Below, piece by piece: positions 51,563 to 64,000 of a stretch of DNA of 64,000 nucleotides; within the stretch, counting starts at the first letter, position 1; the number at the start of each line of letters is the position of its first letter. The DNA is taken from assembly GCA_005765155.1 (NCBI GenBank), contig VCCP01000007.1, positions 637,501-701,500 of the forward strand, read 5' to 3'. The notes under the pieces were generated by a model that was given only the letters and a program-made list of their open reading frames with translations, had not been told where the DNA came from and made no database searches. Source of the DNA: Zelopaecilomyces penicillatus. Lineage: Eukaryota; Ascomycota; Sordariomycetes; Hypocreales; Pseudodiploosporaceae. The position numbers were made by a program, and so were the translations under genes.

Positions 51563-52612
51563 CTAATCACCACTAATCTTAGCATGTCTAAAGTATTTCA
51601 TACCAACCCAAGCTACAACAACCCAAACCCAGGCCATAACACACGTTAAAATGAGTAGAGCCGGGTAATACCCAACTATTGGCAGAGTCGGATCATCCTC
51701 AAGCTCAGGCGGCGCATAAGGGGTCTTTCCCACATCCCATGCCCAACTCCATACCTCAAGGCAAGACCCAATTCCTATAACGAAGACAAACCAAGTCACA
51801 GTCAAAACAACCCAACCCCACCATTCTGTCTCTGCATAGTCCCAATCAGTCTCTGGCGTTAAACTTGTCGATGATATTCCGCTGTAGGATAATGGAGATT
51901 TGGCTTGTTGAAACGACTTCCGGCGTTGTGCCGGCCCTTGACTAGCATAGTAAGAATCTAAACCAGAAGATGTGGAAAGCCCGGCACGCAAGGAATCTGC
52001 TCCAAGACCTATCTGGAGCACATCTTCCTCATCTGTTGTGGAGTTATAAGGGTGTGGGCGGTCCCCCTCCCCGTGGAGAAGAGGCCTGGACTTAGCCGGA
52101 CAATTCAGTGAGTCCGTATAATTGGCTCGACGGGTAAATGTCATTATTGGAGGCTGTGGGACGATATCAGAGACCTTGAGGCCGAGAGCATCACAGCCAG
52201 ATGTGTTATTGACAGATACATATCGAGGCGGCTCAGGTAGAGCTGCAGCTGCTTCAACAACTCGCTCGGTATCAATTACCAATGACCTAATGTCCCGCTT
52301 ATCCCGATGTGCTCCTCTCCCAAGAAGCGCCACCTTTCTCAGAGACCCCCTACGTCGTCTTGTGCTGTTTTGTACTTGTTGTTGTGTTGCCGTGGTATTT
52401 GCGCAATTCCGTGTTGCAGCCGCTCCCTCAACAACCACCTCTTTATGTAATTGGTTCTCGGTAGATAATCTCATGAGCGGAAACTTTGATAGTAGGCTGG
52501 AGCGAGGTGGTGTTTTTATTTGAGTAGCTACCGGCGTTGGAGCGCTATCAGACAAGGCGGCACGAACACTTTCTGTCATTGGTATGGACTTTGCAAACAG
52601 AAACCTGGGCAT
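51563..52612 (-). CDS. Two-pass membrane protein with long disordered N-terminus, function unknown
   Basis: An uninterrupted 349-codon frame with a real ATG at 52,612. Residues 1 to about 255 are polar and low in order: Arg-rich patches (TRRRRGSLRK near 85), Ser/Thr/Pro stretches and likely phosphosites. The C-terminal 90 residues differ sharply. They contain a first hydrophobic segment (about 265-287, rich in Trp and Val), a short loop (VGKTPYAPPELEDDPTLP), a second membrane segment (about 312-336) and a short basic tail, KYFRHAKISGD. Two closely spaced segments suggest a hairpin with both termini on the same side, with the N-terminus probably cytosolic. The C-terminal part looks like the conserved domain. 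No catalytic motif is seen. I believe it is a conserved fungal protein, but I cannot name it. Confidence 0.7.
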   Translation of the reverse strand: MPRFLFAKSIPMTESVRAALSDSAPTPVATQIKTPPRSSLLSKFPLMRLSTENQLHKEVVVEGAAATRNCANTTATQQQVQNSTRRRRGSLRKVALLGRGAHRDKRDIRSLVIDTERVVEAAAALPEPPRYVSVNNTSGCDALGLKVSDIVPQPPIMTFTRRANYTDSLNCPAKSRPLLHGEGDRPHPYNSTTDEEDVLQIGLGADSLRAGLSTSSGLDSYYASQGPAQRRKSFQQAKSPLSYSGISSTSLTPETDWDYAETEWWGWVVLTVTWFVFVIGIGSCLEVWSWAWDVGKTPYAPPELEDDPTLPIVGYYPALLILTCVMAWVWVVVAWVGMKYFRHAKISGD

Positions 52613-54372
52613 GAGCCTAATGTGTTAATGATGATAATGAACCAAGGAAATAAGGCATAAATAGTAATATGCACCTACAACTGATATTATAGGCTTGAAT
52701 ATTGTATTTAGGTCTATAGTACTAAGGCGGATGGTATATTATTTTAGAGGTAAAAGATATATATTAATAAAATAAAAGATTATAATTAAAAATAAAAAGA
52801 TTTAAAAGTAGAAATAATATAAATACATTTAATTATATTATATAAATATAATATTTTATTAGCTTTTATTAGATTTTATAACCTTTTTTTAAGATTTTAT
52901 TTTTTAATATATATTTTTAAGGATTATTATAATTTAATATTGAGTTAAAGTATTATTATAATATTTTTATTTTAATTTATATTTATTATTAGCTATATAT
53001 AATTAATATATTTTTATTATTATATACTTTTATTATTTTTATTTTATAAATTATACTTTTTTCTTTTTCTATATTTTTAATATTTATTATTAGAGATATT
53101 AATTAATAATATATTATTAATATTTTTATTAATAATCTTTATATAAAATTTAATGAAAAAATAAATTTTAGTTAAAATATTTATAAATTAATTAAAAGAA
53201 ACTAAAATTAAAAATAATAATATTAAATAAAAAACTTAAAATTTAATATAAGGCTTATAAAAAGAATTAAATTAAATATATTATTAAAATCTTATAGCTT
53301 TAATATAAATATTTTTAAGAAATTTAAAAATTAAAATAAAAATAATATAAATATAAATTAAATATATAATAAAATAGATATTAAAAAAGTCTTAAAGTTA
53401 TAAATCTTTAAATAATTAAATAATATTATAAATAAATTTTATAAATTTATATATATATATATATATATATCTTTTTTTTATATTATTTAATATAATTTGA
53501 AATAATAATAATTAAAGTATAATATATTATAAGGTTTATTAAAAGATTAATATTAATTTAAATTAAATTATATTTTTAAATTTATATTAATAATATATTA
53601 ATTATTTATAATAAAAAAGAAAATAAATATAATCTTTATTAATTATAAAATATTTTAATAATAATATTTAAATATCTTTAATTTATTAAATAATTTATAA
53701 TAAATTAAAAAATACTTAAATAATTTATAATAAATAGAATTTATTTTAAATTATATTATAATATTTTAGTAAATCTTATTTAAATTATTAAAAAAGAATG
53801 AATAAAAATAAATAAATTTATATAAAAAACTAATATTATAGATTTAAATTAAAAATTAAAGAATATAATATATAAAAAAGTTTATATTATAGATTAAAAT
53901 TAAAAGATTATAAAAAAATAAAAGAGATTAAAATTAATATTAATTTAATCATATAATAATAGATAGATAATATATAAGAAAAGGCTTAATCTTTAGCCTC
54001 TTTTTATATATAAAAAAAGGGCTATATATATATATATATATTAAGGGTTATATAATATAGATTTTTTATAAAGCCTTTTTAAGATCTTAATAATATATCT
54101 CTCTTTTTTTAATATTATTCTTCGCTTTAATAATTAATAATAGCTTTTTTATTATAATTATATAATTATAAATAACTAATAAATTTAATTTATAAATAAA
54201 AGAATTATAATTAATAAATTAAAAATATAAATTCTTATAGCTTTTATTTCTTATTTTTAAAACTTTATATATAAGCTTTTATATTTATAAGAATTTTCTT
54301 TTCTTATACTTTTATTAAAGAAAGCCTTATTATTAAATAATTTCCTTATATAATATTATTATTTCTTAATTA
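52613..54372. other. Upstream region of the membrane protein gene, then AT-rich block
   Basis: 52,613-52,740 is balanced sequence holding the probable promoter; no specific element is called. From about 52,740 it is AT-rich with an (AT)n run near 53,447-53,470 and no readable gene. Confidence 0.55.
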
Positions 54373-54687
54373 ATAAATTATATTATTATATTATTATATT
54401 ATTATATTATTATATTATTATATTATTATATTATTATATTATTATATTATTATATTATTATATTATTATATTATTATATTATTATATTATTATATTATTA
54501 TATTATTATATTATTATATTATTATATTATTATATTATTATATTATTATATTATTATATTATTATATTATTATATTATTATATTATTATATTATTATATT
54601 ATTATATTATTATATTATTATATTATTATATTATTATATTATTATATTATTATATTATTATATTATTATATTATTATATTATTATAT
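54373..54687. repeat. 8-bp satellite array (attatatt)n, about 39 units
   Basis: Roughly 315 bp of the octamer attatatt repeat without a visible interruption, the longest simple array in the window. Confidence 0.95.
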
Positions 54688-55271
54688 TTTATTAATAATA
54701 GATAATTTTATATCTTTTTTTTATTTATTATATTAATTCTTTTTAATATATTTAATAATAAAGATATAGTTTTATTTTTTAAATATATTAAATAATTATA
54801 ATTTTTTTTTAATTTTTTTAATTTTATAATTAATGAATCTTATTTAATAATAATATATTATTAATATAAATCTTATTATCCTTTAGGATTTCTTTTATAT
54901 TTAAGTTATTAAAGATAAATAAAATTAATAAAAATAATAAAAAAGCTAATTTAATATTTATAAAATATTTATAATATAATTATAAAAAATTTAAATATTA
55001 AATTATAATTATTATTAAAAAGGCTATTTAATAGATTTTAATTATTTTTATTTTATTATTTTTATTATTTTAATTTTAAAATCTTTAGCTTTATTAAAGG
55101 CTTTAAATAAAATTAGAGAATCCTTTATTAAATTAATATCTTTTTTAAAATCTAATAATAATAATTTATTTTAAAGAAATTTAATAATAAATTATTTTTT
55201 TATTTTTTTAAAGATATTCTTTAATTATTAATTAATAATTAATTAATAATTATTATTTTCTTTAAAATATA
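54688..55271. other. AT-rich block without a gene
   Basis: RIP-type sequence between the satellite and copy B. Nothing recognisable. Confidence 0.6.
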
Positions 55272-55460
55272 AAAGGAATTCTAAATAGAATTAAATAGAA
55301 TTATATAGCTTTAATTAATTAATTAATAATAAGATTTATATTTAAATTAAGTCTCTTTTTCTTTATATTCTTTAAATATAAAAGGCTATTAAAGCCTTAA
55401 TAATTAATAATCTTTTAAATTATATATTATAATTAAGTATTTAAATACCTAATCCTATTA
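55272..55460 (-). repeat. Family 2 LTR (3' LTR of copy B)
   Basis: Starts aaaggaattctaaat and ends aatcctatta. Partner of 61,476-61,664. Confidence 0.85.
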
Positions 55461-58400
55461 TAATTATTTTCTTTTTTAAGAGTAATATCCTAATATCTTA
55501 ATTATATATCTATTATCTTATAATAGATTTTTCTTATTATTATTATTTTATTATTCTAGAATTTTTATTATCTTAAAACTTAGATTTATTATATTCTTTT
55601 AATTTATTTATAATTATATCTTTTATTATATCTTTTTTATTTATCCCTTTTATTTTATTATTATTTTATTATCTCTTTATTATATTATTATACTTTTTAA
55701 AAAATCTATTATTTAAATTTATATAATTATAAAATAATTAGATTATATTAAGCTAATTATTATATAATATATATAATTTATATATTATATAAAAATAATT
55801 ATAATAATTAATATTAAAATAATAAAAAAAGCTATTAAGCCTAATAAAATAATAATAATTTAATATTTATTTACTAATATTAAATTAATATATTATTAAT
55901 AATATGATAATAGGAATAATAGGAATAATATCTATTATTAATATATAAAATAATAATATTTAGAGAGGTTTTATTAATAATTTAATATTATTTAAATCTA
56001 TAGCCTTTATATTAAATAATATTTATAAATTAAATAATATACTTAATTTTTTAATTATAATATTAAGACTATATATTATCTAAGATATAAAAAAGAAAGG
56101 CTTTAATAATAAGGCCTCTCTTATTTTTATCAATATTTTTATTAAATAAATTATTAATATATTATTAAAGATCTATCTAGCTTTTAAATTAATTAAGATT
56201 ATATATTATTAATCTTTTAAGATTATTAATCCTATTAAAATCTATATTATAATTAATAAGGCTTATAAAGAAAAAAAGAATATTTATTAAATATTATTAA
56301 TTATTTAATAACTCTACCCTTAAAAATAATAGGATATTTAAGTAAATATATAAGTATTTTATTTAGTTTTTAATATTGATTTTATAATAAGTTATTTAGG
56401 CTTAATAGATATATTTTAAGACCTTATATAAAGCTAATTTAATTAAATAAAAGGTAATATAAAGCCTTTATCTTATTTAAATAAATACTAGCTTTATATC
56501 TTAATAATATATTAAGTATACTATTTATATTACTCTTTTTAAATTAATTAATAAGAATCTTTTATATTTTATTAAGCTTAATAATAAGCCTAAGGCTATA
56601 TATATAGCCCTTTAGATTTAAATAGGTATAATCAGATTATTATTAGGTTTTTATTAAGCTATTAATTTCTGGTTTTTATTTTATAATAAAAGGATTTTTA
56701 TTATATTATTTATATCTCTTCTTTATCTTTTTATCATTTATTTATAATAGATTAAAAGATATAAATTAAATATTATTTTTTAATTTATAATTTTTAAATT
56801 CTTTATATTTATAATTATAATTTTATAATATTTTTATTTTATTATATTATATCTTTATCTAGCTTATATTCTTTTTTTATTTAATTCTTTTTAAATATTT
56901 TTATTAATTTTAAAGTATTTATCTTATTAATTAAAATCTATTAATTATATTTAAAAGGCTAGCTTAATTATTTAATTAAATAATATAATTCTTTTTTAAT
57001 TTTTAATTAATTTTTAATTTCCTTAATCTCTTATTTATTCTTATTCTTTAATTCTAATATTAATAAACTATTATTAATATTCTTTATTTATTATATTTAT
57101 AGCCTTAATAGATTAATATAAAAAATATTAAAAATCTATAAATATTAATTAAATAATATTAATTAATATATTTATATTTTAATCTTTTATAAGATTTAAA
57201 ATAGATTAATAAATCTTAATATTAATTTTCTTTTTATTTTTAAATATAGATTTTTAATATTTAATATAATTATATTTCTTCTTTAAAATATTAAAGGTAT
57301 ATATAATTTATTATAGTTTTTTATTTAGCTTTTAATTATTTATTATTAATACTTTATTAATATTTCTTATATTTCTATTAATTTTTTTAATTAGTTTTAT
57401 ATTATTAATATCCCTTTTTTTATAATATTAATTTTAATATTTAAAAAGCTTAATTTACATTTAAATAATATTTTATTAAAGGATATATTTATTATTAGAA
57501 AAATAATTAAATTATAGATAAATTATATTCTTTATAAAAACTTTATTTATATTATTTATTCTTTTATTAAGAAATAATATAAATAATATTTTAATATTTA
57601 TTTTATTTATTTATTAATTTAAGGGTAAAATATTATTAAAAGTTTTTTTTTATTTAAGATATATAATAGAATTTTAATTAAAACTTATTTATAAAAATAA
57701 AGCCTTTATTTAATATAATATCCTTTAATATTTTATACTTTAATTCTATTTTTTAATAGAATAATTCTATAAGATTTATTATAATAATAATTATATTTAT
57801 TAAAAGAAATAAATAATACTTTATGTATTAATCTATAATTATTAAAATTATATTTATATCTTTTTATTAAATATAATAAATAAAAGTTTTATAATAAAAT
57901 CTATATATATTTTTTTTAAGATTGATTTAGTTTTAATAAAAGTTTAAGGTTTTAATATAAAGAATAATATTATAATATTAATCTTTAATAAATATTATAA
58001 TTAATAATATATTCCTTAATCTCTTAATCTATAAAATATTAATAGAATTTATATTATAAAAGTTTAAAGGTTTAATTTATATTAAAATACCTTATATAAG
58101 GATTATTATAATAAGATTATAATAATATATCTTTTATAAAATTTCCTTAAAAATATAAATATAGTCTTAATACTTAATTAAGCCTTATATATTTATAGAT
58201 CATATAATATTCTTTTTCTTATCTTTTATTTTATTAATATAGCTTTTTACTTTAATATCTTTTTATCTTTATTTTATATATTCTTAATAAATATTATTTA
58301 AAGGATTAAGGCTTATTTATTAAATATAATCTTTATATAAAAGGCTATTTAAGCTATATATATAGATATTTATTATTCTTTATTAATAATTTATATTATT

Positions 58401-61400
58401 TATTTAATTAATTTAATTAGATTTAGAAATCTTTTATTTTTATTATTTTAAATATTTATTAATTTTTTAATAAATTTAATTTAAATCTTTATAAATTTAA
58501 TTATCTTATTTTATAATATAAAAAATAGATTATTATTTAATAAGGCTTTACTTTTATAATCTAGCCTTTTTAATAATCTATTTATAAAATTAGATTTCTT
58601 TAATTAATATTTAATAATAAAATTATATAATATTAATATTATATATTATTTTGTTGATTTTTTTAATAATTTAATCTAGCTTATAAAAGATTAAAAATTC
58701 TAATAATTAATTAAAATCTTTATTTATTTTATTATTTTATTAATATATCTTTATTAATATTTCAATAAATAAATAAAAATAAATATTTCTTAATTAAATA
58801 TTCTATAATTTATCTTTATTTTAATAAACTTTTTTAATTAAAAAATAATTAAATATTATTTGTTTTTATTATTTTATTATAATATAATTCTTTCTATTAT
58901 AAATTAAAAGATATTAATTTTAATATAAACTTATTATTATAGATTAAAATATTTAAATAATAAAGCTTTTTAAAAGGCTTTTTTTAATTATTTAAATATT
59001 AGATATTTAATTATAATTAATTATATCTTCTTTAGCTTTTTATTATTCTTATTACCTTTTAAAAATATATTTAATAATATTATAATTTTAGAATATTTAT
59101 AAATAAATCTTTTATAAAAATTATAAATATCTAAAAATATTTATATTTATTAATAGATTCTTAATTATTATTATTTTAAAATAATTATAATATATTAAAG
59201 ATTTTTTAAGATCTCTTTTTAAATAAAATAAATCTTAAAAAATCTATTTTTATTTAATAAAAATAATATTTCTTTAAATTTATAAAAAATTCTATTATTT
59301 ATAATCTTTTTAGGATCATTTTAATATATTTTATATATTCTTCTTTTATTTTAAAAAGATTAAAATATTATTTAAATAAATAATATATATTATATTAATT
59401 AATTCTCTTAAAGCTTAATAAATATAATATTAAAATATTATTAATATATTAATTAATTTAAAAGATATTATTAAATATTTATAATAATTATAATAGATTT
59501 AAAATACTATCTTTTATTTATTCTCTTTTTTAATCTAAATTTAATAATATATATTCTTTATATTAATCTTTATAAAGAATTCTATATTTATAATTTAATC
59601 TAAGATCTTTAAAATAAAAATAATATATAATAATTCTTTTTTATAATCCTATTAAAATCTTAATAATCTATTTATAATTATAAGAATCTATTCTTTTTTA
59701 AAATAAATAGAATTAATATCTTTATTAAGCTTTTAGATAAGTAAATATATTTCTTTTTTAAATTTATATTTAAATAAATATAAAGCTTTTTTAATTCTCT
59801 TTATAATAAAAAATAGATTATATTATATAAAGAGATAATATATAAAAATAAATTAATTATATAATTTATAGCTTTTTAAGATAATAATATATTTATTTAA
59901 TATATTTAAAATATATCTAGATAATCTTATAATTCTTAGGATAATTTCTTTATCTTTTTTATTTAATTTATTTAATCTTTATCTATTAATAATAATAATT
60001 CTAAAAGATATATAATTAATAAAACTATTATTTTATTTTAATAGGCTTATATAAATTTATAGGGTTATAAGATTTAATTTAAAATATATATCTAGATCTA
60101 TATATATTTTAATTAATATTTATTCTTTTATTATTATTAATATATATAAATAGGTTATTATTTTAATAATAATTTCTTCAATTAAAGCTAGAGAATTTAT
60201 TTTAATTAATTATCTTTTTTTTATCTTAATAATATTAATAATTTAATTAAAATAATCTAATATAAGATAACCCTTTTTATTATATATATAGTAGATTATA
60301 ATAATAAAATAATCTATTTAATTATTCTTTTTATCTTTTTAATTATTATTTTAATTATTCTTTTTATAAGAATAGTTATCTCTATTATTTTTATAGCCTT
60401 TTTAGCCTTAATATAAGCCTTTTTTATATAAAACTATTATTAATTATATATTAATCTGATTTAATTAATCTTTATTATAATTTTATTTATCTTATAATTC
60501 TAAAAAGAATCCTTTTTTAATTTATTATTTAAGGTTTTGTTTTTATTATTTATTGAATTCTTTTTATAGATTCTGGTTTTTTTTTTAGATTTTTAAATAG
60601 TATTAAAACCTTTTTATCTTTTATATTATCTTATCTTAATTTTTAAAAAAGGCTTCTTTATAAAGATAAATATACTTTTATAATCCTGATTTAAATTTAA
60701 TAAAATATTATATAATTCATTCCTTTTTAATTATCTTTATAAAATAAGCTTTTAAATTAAATAAATATAAATAGAATTTTATAAAAGATTAATAATTATA
60801 TTATTAAGCTTTTTTAAAGATATTATAAATCTTAATTATTTAATTAATAAAATCTTTTAAATAAATTTTATTTTATTTTAAAAAGTATTTTTAATTAATT
60901 TCTTTAAACTTTTTTTTAATTTTAATATAGCTTTATATCTTATTTAATTAAAAAGATTTATATTTATTTTTTATATTTTTAAAAGCTAAAATAATTAAAT
61001 ATTTCCTTTTTTTTAAATATTTAAAGCTTATTTAAAAAACTTAAATAAGATTATTAATCTATTCCTTTTTATTATTAATATTTTTATAATATTATAATTT
61101 AATAATATTAATAATTTTTAATTTTTTTAATTAAGAATTATTTAAATTATTATAATTTTAATTAAATTATAATCTTTTTTTTAATAAAATATTTATAATA
61201 ACAATATTAAAATCTTAAATTATTTAAAAATAAAATTAAAAAATATTAATCTTTTTAATTTTTATAATTTTAATTAAAAGTATTATTATTTTATTTTAAA
61301 TATTTATAAATTATTATAAAGGATCAATTAAATTCTATTAATTTAAAGCCTTAAATTTTTAATAAACTATAAAGTTTAATAAAATTTTTAATAATAAAGA

Positions 61401-61475
61401 TAATCTTTTAATAATAAAATAAATAAAAACTATTATTAATTCTAGATAATTATAAATAAAAATATAAAAATTATA

Positions 61476-61664
61476 AAAGGAATTTTAGATATAGCTAGAT
61501 AGAATTATATAGCTTTAATTAATTAATTAATAATAAGATTTATATTTAAATTAAATCTCTTTTTTTTTATACTCTTTAAGTATAAAAAGCTATTAAAGAC
61601 TTAATAATTTATAATCTTTTAGATTATATATTATAATTAGATATTTAAGTATTTAATCCTATTA
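61476..61664 (-). repeat. Family 2 LTR (5' LTR of copy B)
   Basis: Starts aaaggaattttagat and ends aatcctatta. Confidence 0.85.
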
Positions 61665-61688
61665 TATAAAAATTATATTAATTAAGCT

Positions 61689-61723
<35 letters not shown>

Positions 61724-64000
61724 TAATAAAAATAAGAAAAGGATTATAAGATTTAAAAACTCTAATTCTTTTTAAAATATTTCTTTTTATTCTAGCTTAT
61801 AAATTCCTTTAGATTTTATTTTATTATTTTTTAATAATTAACTTTTAATTTAATTATAACTCTTTTAATAAATTTAAATTATTTCTTAATATTAATATTA
61901 TTATAATATAAGATAAATTTATTCTTTAATTAATTAATTATTAAGATCTTATTTTTATATTATAAATAAATAATTAATTTTATAATTAAATAAGATTTTA
62001 ATACTTTAATAATTAAATATTATTAATATTAATTTAATTATCTTAAAATATATTAATATTATATTATAGCTTAAATAAAATCTAATAATTAATCTTATAT
62101 TAAAATTTAAAAAGATTAAATATTTTAAGCTTTATTAATAAGATTAATATATATAATATTAATCTTATTAATTCTTATATAATTATTAATCCTTATATAA
62201 TTAATAAGCTTTAATATTTATATTATATTAATAATAATTATTTCTATTATAAAATAATTATAATATATTATATTTTTATTGATAATCTTATTTATTATAA
62301 AATAATATTAAAGCTTAAATTAATATTATTTATTCTTTTTATATAATTATTTTTAATATAAAAAAAAGAATTAAAAAAAAGTTTTTAAATAATAAGCCTT
62401 ATATTTAATAATACTACCTTTAAAATATAAATTAATATAAAAGATAAAATTATTAATATTAATTATCTTTAATTATAATATTATATAATAATCTAAAAGA
62501 AAGTATTAAAAAGGATAATATAGATGTTATATATATTAATATATTAAAGATTATAATACTTATAATTCTAGATATATTAGGATTAATAGAATTAGAAAGA
62601 GTTATAATACTTAATAATAAATAAAGTATAAAATAAAAGAAACTAGAGATTAAAAGAGAATTTTAATATTTATTAATTAATAGAAAAATATATATAAACT
62701 AATTTCTTATTAACTATTAAATATAAAGATAAAGTCTACTATATATAGAAAAGTAAAAGAATTATACTATAATAATATAAAGAGAAAGTATTAATATAAA
62801 AAAAAAATAAGGGTTTTTTATTTATTTTTTTCTTGTTATTTATTTAATTAAAAGGGATTATATACTTTATAAAGAGTTTAATTTAAATATAGAAACTAGA
62901 CTAATATAATTATTTTTATTAATGTTTTATAAGAAATATTTTAATATATTTAAAATAAAAGAAAACAAATATTTAATTATATATATTAAATATTTATTAT
63001 TATTTTTATTTATATTAAAGCTTAATAAAATATTAAAAAGATAAAGGCTTTTTTTTAAAAATATATTATATTTAAAAATATAATTAATATTTAATTAAAT
63101 TAATTCTTTTTATATTATTATTAACATCTAAGTTTAATATTTTTTATATAAATTTATTTTTAATATTATTTAATATAATTATTAATATATATATAGATAT
63201 CTTATAATAATATATTTATAATAATATTAATATATATCTCCTTTTAAATTATATATAATATTAAATCTAATATAAAGATTGCTTTAAATAATCTTTTTAA
63301 TATATATTTAAAATTAAGGTCTTTTAATAAAGATAGTATTAAATATAAAGATAATAATAATAATAAATTATAAAAAAGAAATTTATAGTATTAAGATATT
63401 TAAAAATATTTTATTTTTATTAATAATAATAATAAAAGTCTTTACTTTATAATAATTAATTTCTTAATAAGATTATTTTATATTTATATATAATTATATA
63501 ATTTAAGATATCCTTTTTATATAATTATTAATTATCTTTATTATTGTAATTTTCTTATATTATATAATATATATATTATTTTTTATATTACTTTTTATAT
63601 TATTTCTAAATTAAGAAATTATTTATTTTAAATTATTTATCTTATCTTTTCTTATTTTATTTTTTCTTATATTATTATTATATACTTTTTAATACTTTTA
63701 ATATTATATTATAGCTTATTTATAGCTTTTAAAGTCTTTTTCTTAAGCTTTTATATAAGCCTTTTAATTAAATATTATCTTATATTAATACTATTAATTT
63801 AAAATTATATAATAAATAAGCTAGGGATTCTTTTATAATATCTTATAATATTTAAATATATAATCTAAAAATAAGATTATAAAGCTATTATTAATAATTT
63901 ACTTTATTATAAGAATTAATAATAAATATTTAATATATTTATTAATAATAATAAAAATAAAATTATATATATATATATATATATATTTTTAATTTAAGGT
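61665..64000. other. AT-rich block to the window end
   Basis: It contains an (AAT)n microsatellite (about 61,692-61,733), a possible short piece of repeat E near 62,790-62,870 (gggttttttatttatttttt then aaaagggattatatacttta), and an (AT)n run at 63,966-63,986. No gene visible. Confidence 0.55.

Larger units (their letters stand above)
55272..61664 (-). mobile_element. Family 2 Gypsy retrotransposon (copy B)
   Basis: About 6.39 kb with LTRs at 55,272-55,460 and 61,476-61,664, colinear with copy A but without the nested family 1 element. Its sequence at about 58,634-58,655 is the intact form of the site into which that element inserted. The minus strand gives the reverse transcriptase remnant at about 59,250-59,700 with YLNNILI. 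Compared with copy A it lacks about 310 bp near 60,070. Heavily mutated and dead. Confidence 0.87.

Noticed and set aside
52122..52523. 133-codon plus-strand frame inside the membrane protein gene
   Set aside because: Antisense shadow; the minus-strand frame has a proper ATG and membrane segments.
53300..54000. Possible Gag remnant of another Gypsy element
   Set aside because: Similarity to the Gag-side sequence of the 40.7-kb element is too weak by eye to support a feature.
54373..54687. CRISPR-like or centromeric array
   Set aside because: The units are 8 bp without spacers, and neighbouring ordinary genes make a centromere unlikely; it is a simple satellite.

Overview
This window looks like nuclear DNA of a filamentous ascomycete (Pezizomycotina) with a two-compartment genome. 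Four short islands of balanced base composition carry intron-containing fungal genes. They sit in long blocks almost without G or C, where former coding sequence is full of stop codons and nearly every surviving C is in CpT. That is the signature of repeat-induced point mutation (RIP). I cannot name the genus.

Layout. About 1-19.9 kb, 24.4-35.3 kb, 36.4-38.8 kb, 40.7-51.4 kb and 52.7-64 kb are AT-rich blocks made largely of dead Ty3/Gypsy LTR retrotransposons. I separate two families by their LTRs. Family 1 (LTR about 440-460 bp) has two full-length copies: 8,189-15,650 (minus strand, only partly mutated) and 40,750-48,117 (plus strand). Family 2 (LTR about 189 bp) has copies at 1-1,022, 4,701-19,003, 24,548-32,604 and 55,272-61,664, plus fragments at 48,119 and 50,955. 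The younger family 1 copy is nested inside the family 2 copy at 4,701-19,003. The undisturbed site is visible in the family 2 copy near 58,644. A smaller repeat of about 0.8 kb occurs in tandem at 1.5-3.3 kb and as an insertion at 28.5-29.3 kb.

Gene islands. (1) 19.9-24.4 kb: a metallophosphoesterase-like DUF2433-type protein with a C-terminal RGG tail, convergent with COQ5, the mitochondrial C-methyltransferase of ubiquinone synthesis. Both need introns to be read correctly. (2) 35.4-36.4 kb: no long gene, but a 36-codon reading frame ending in a CaaX box (GCTIM), with a TATA box and a dense cluster of ACAAT motifs upstream. I propose an a-factor-like lipopeptide pheromone precursor; this is the most interesting candidate here. 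(3) 38.8-40.6 kb: a two-exon gene for a polar, probably nuclear protein with repeated TLTQ and SDDD motifs. (4) 51.4-52.7 kb: a protein with a long disordered N-terminus and two C-terminal membrane segments.

The genes do not form an operon or an obvious pathway. Their common feature is survival as small islands between RIP-mutated repeats. Exon boundaries, element borders and homologies come from reading the sequence by eye and were not computed.
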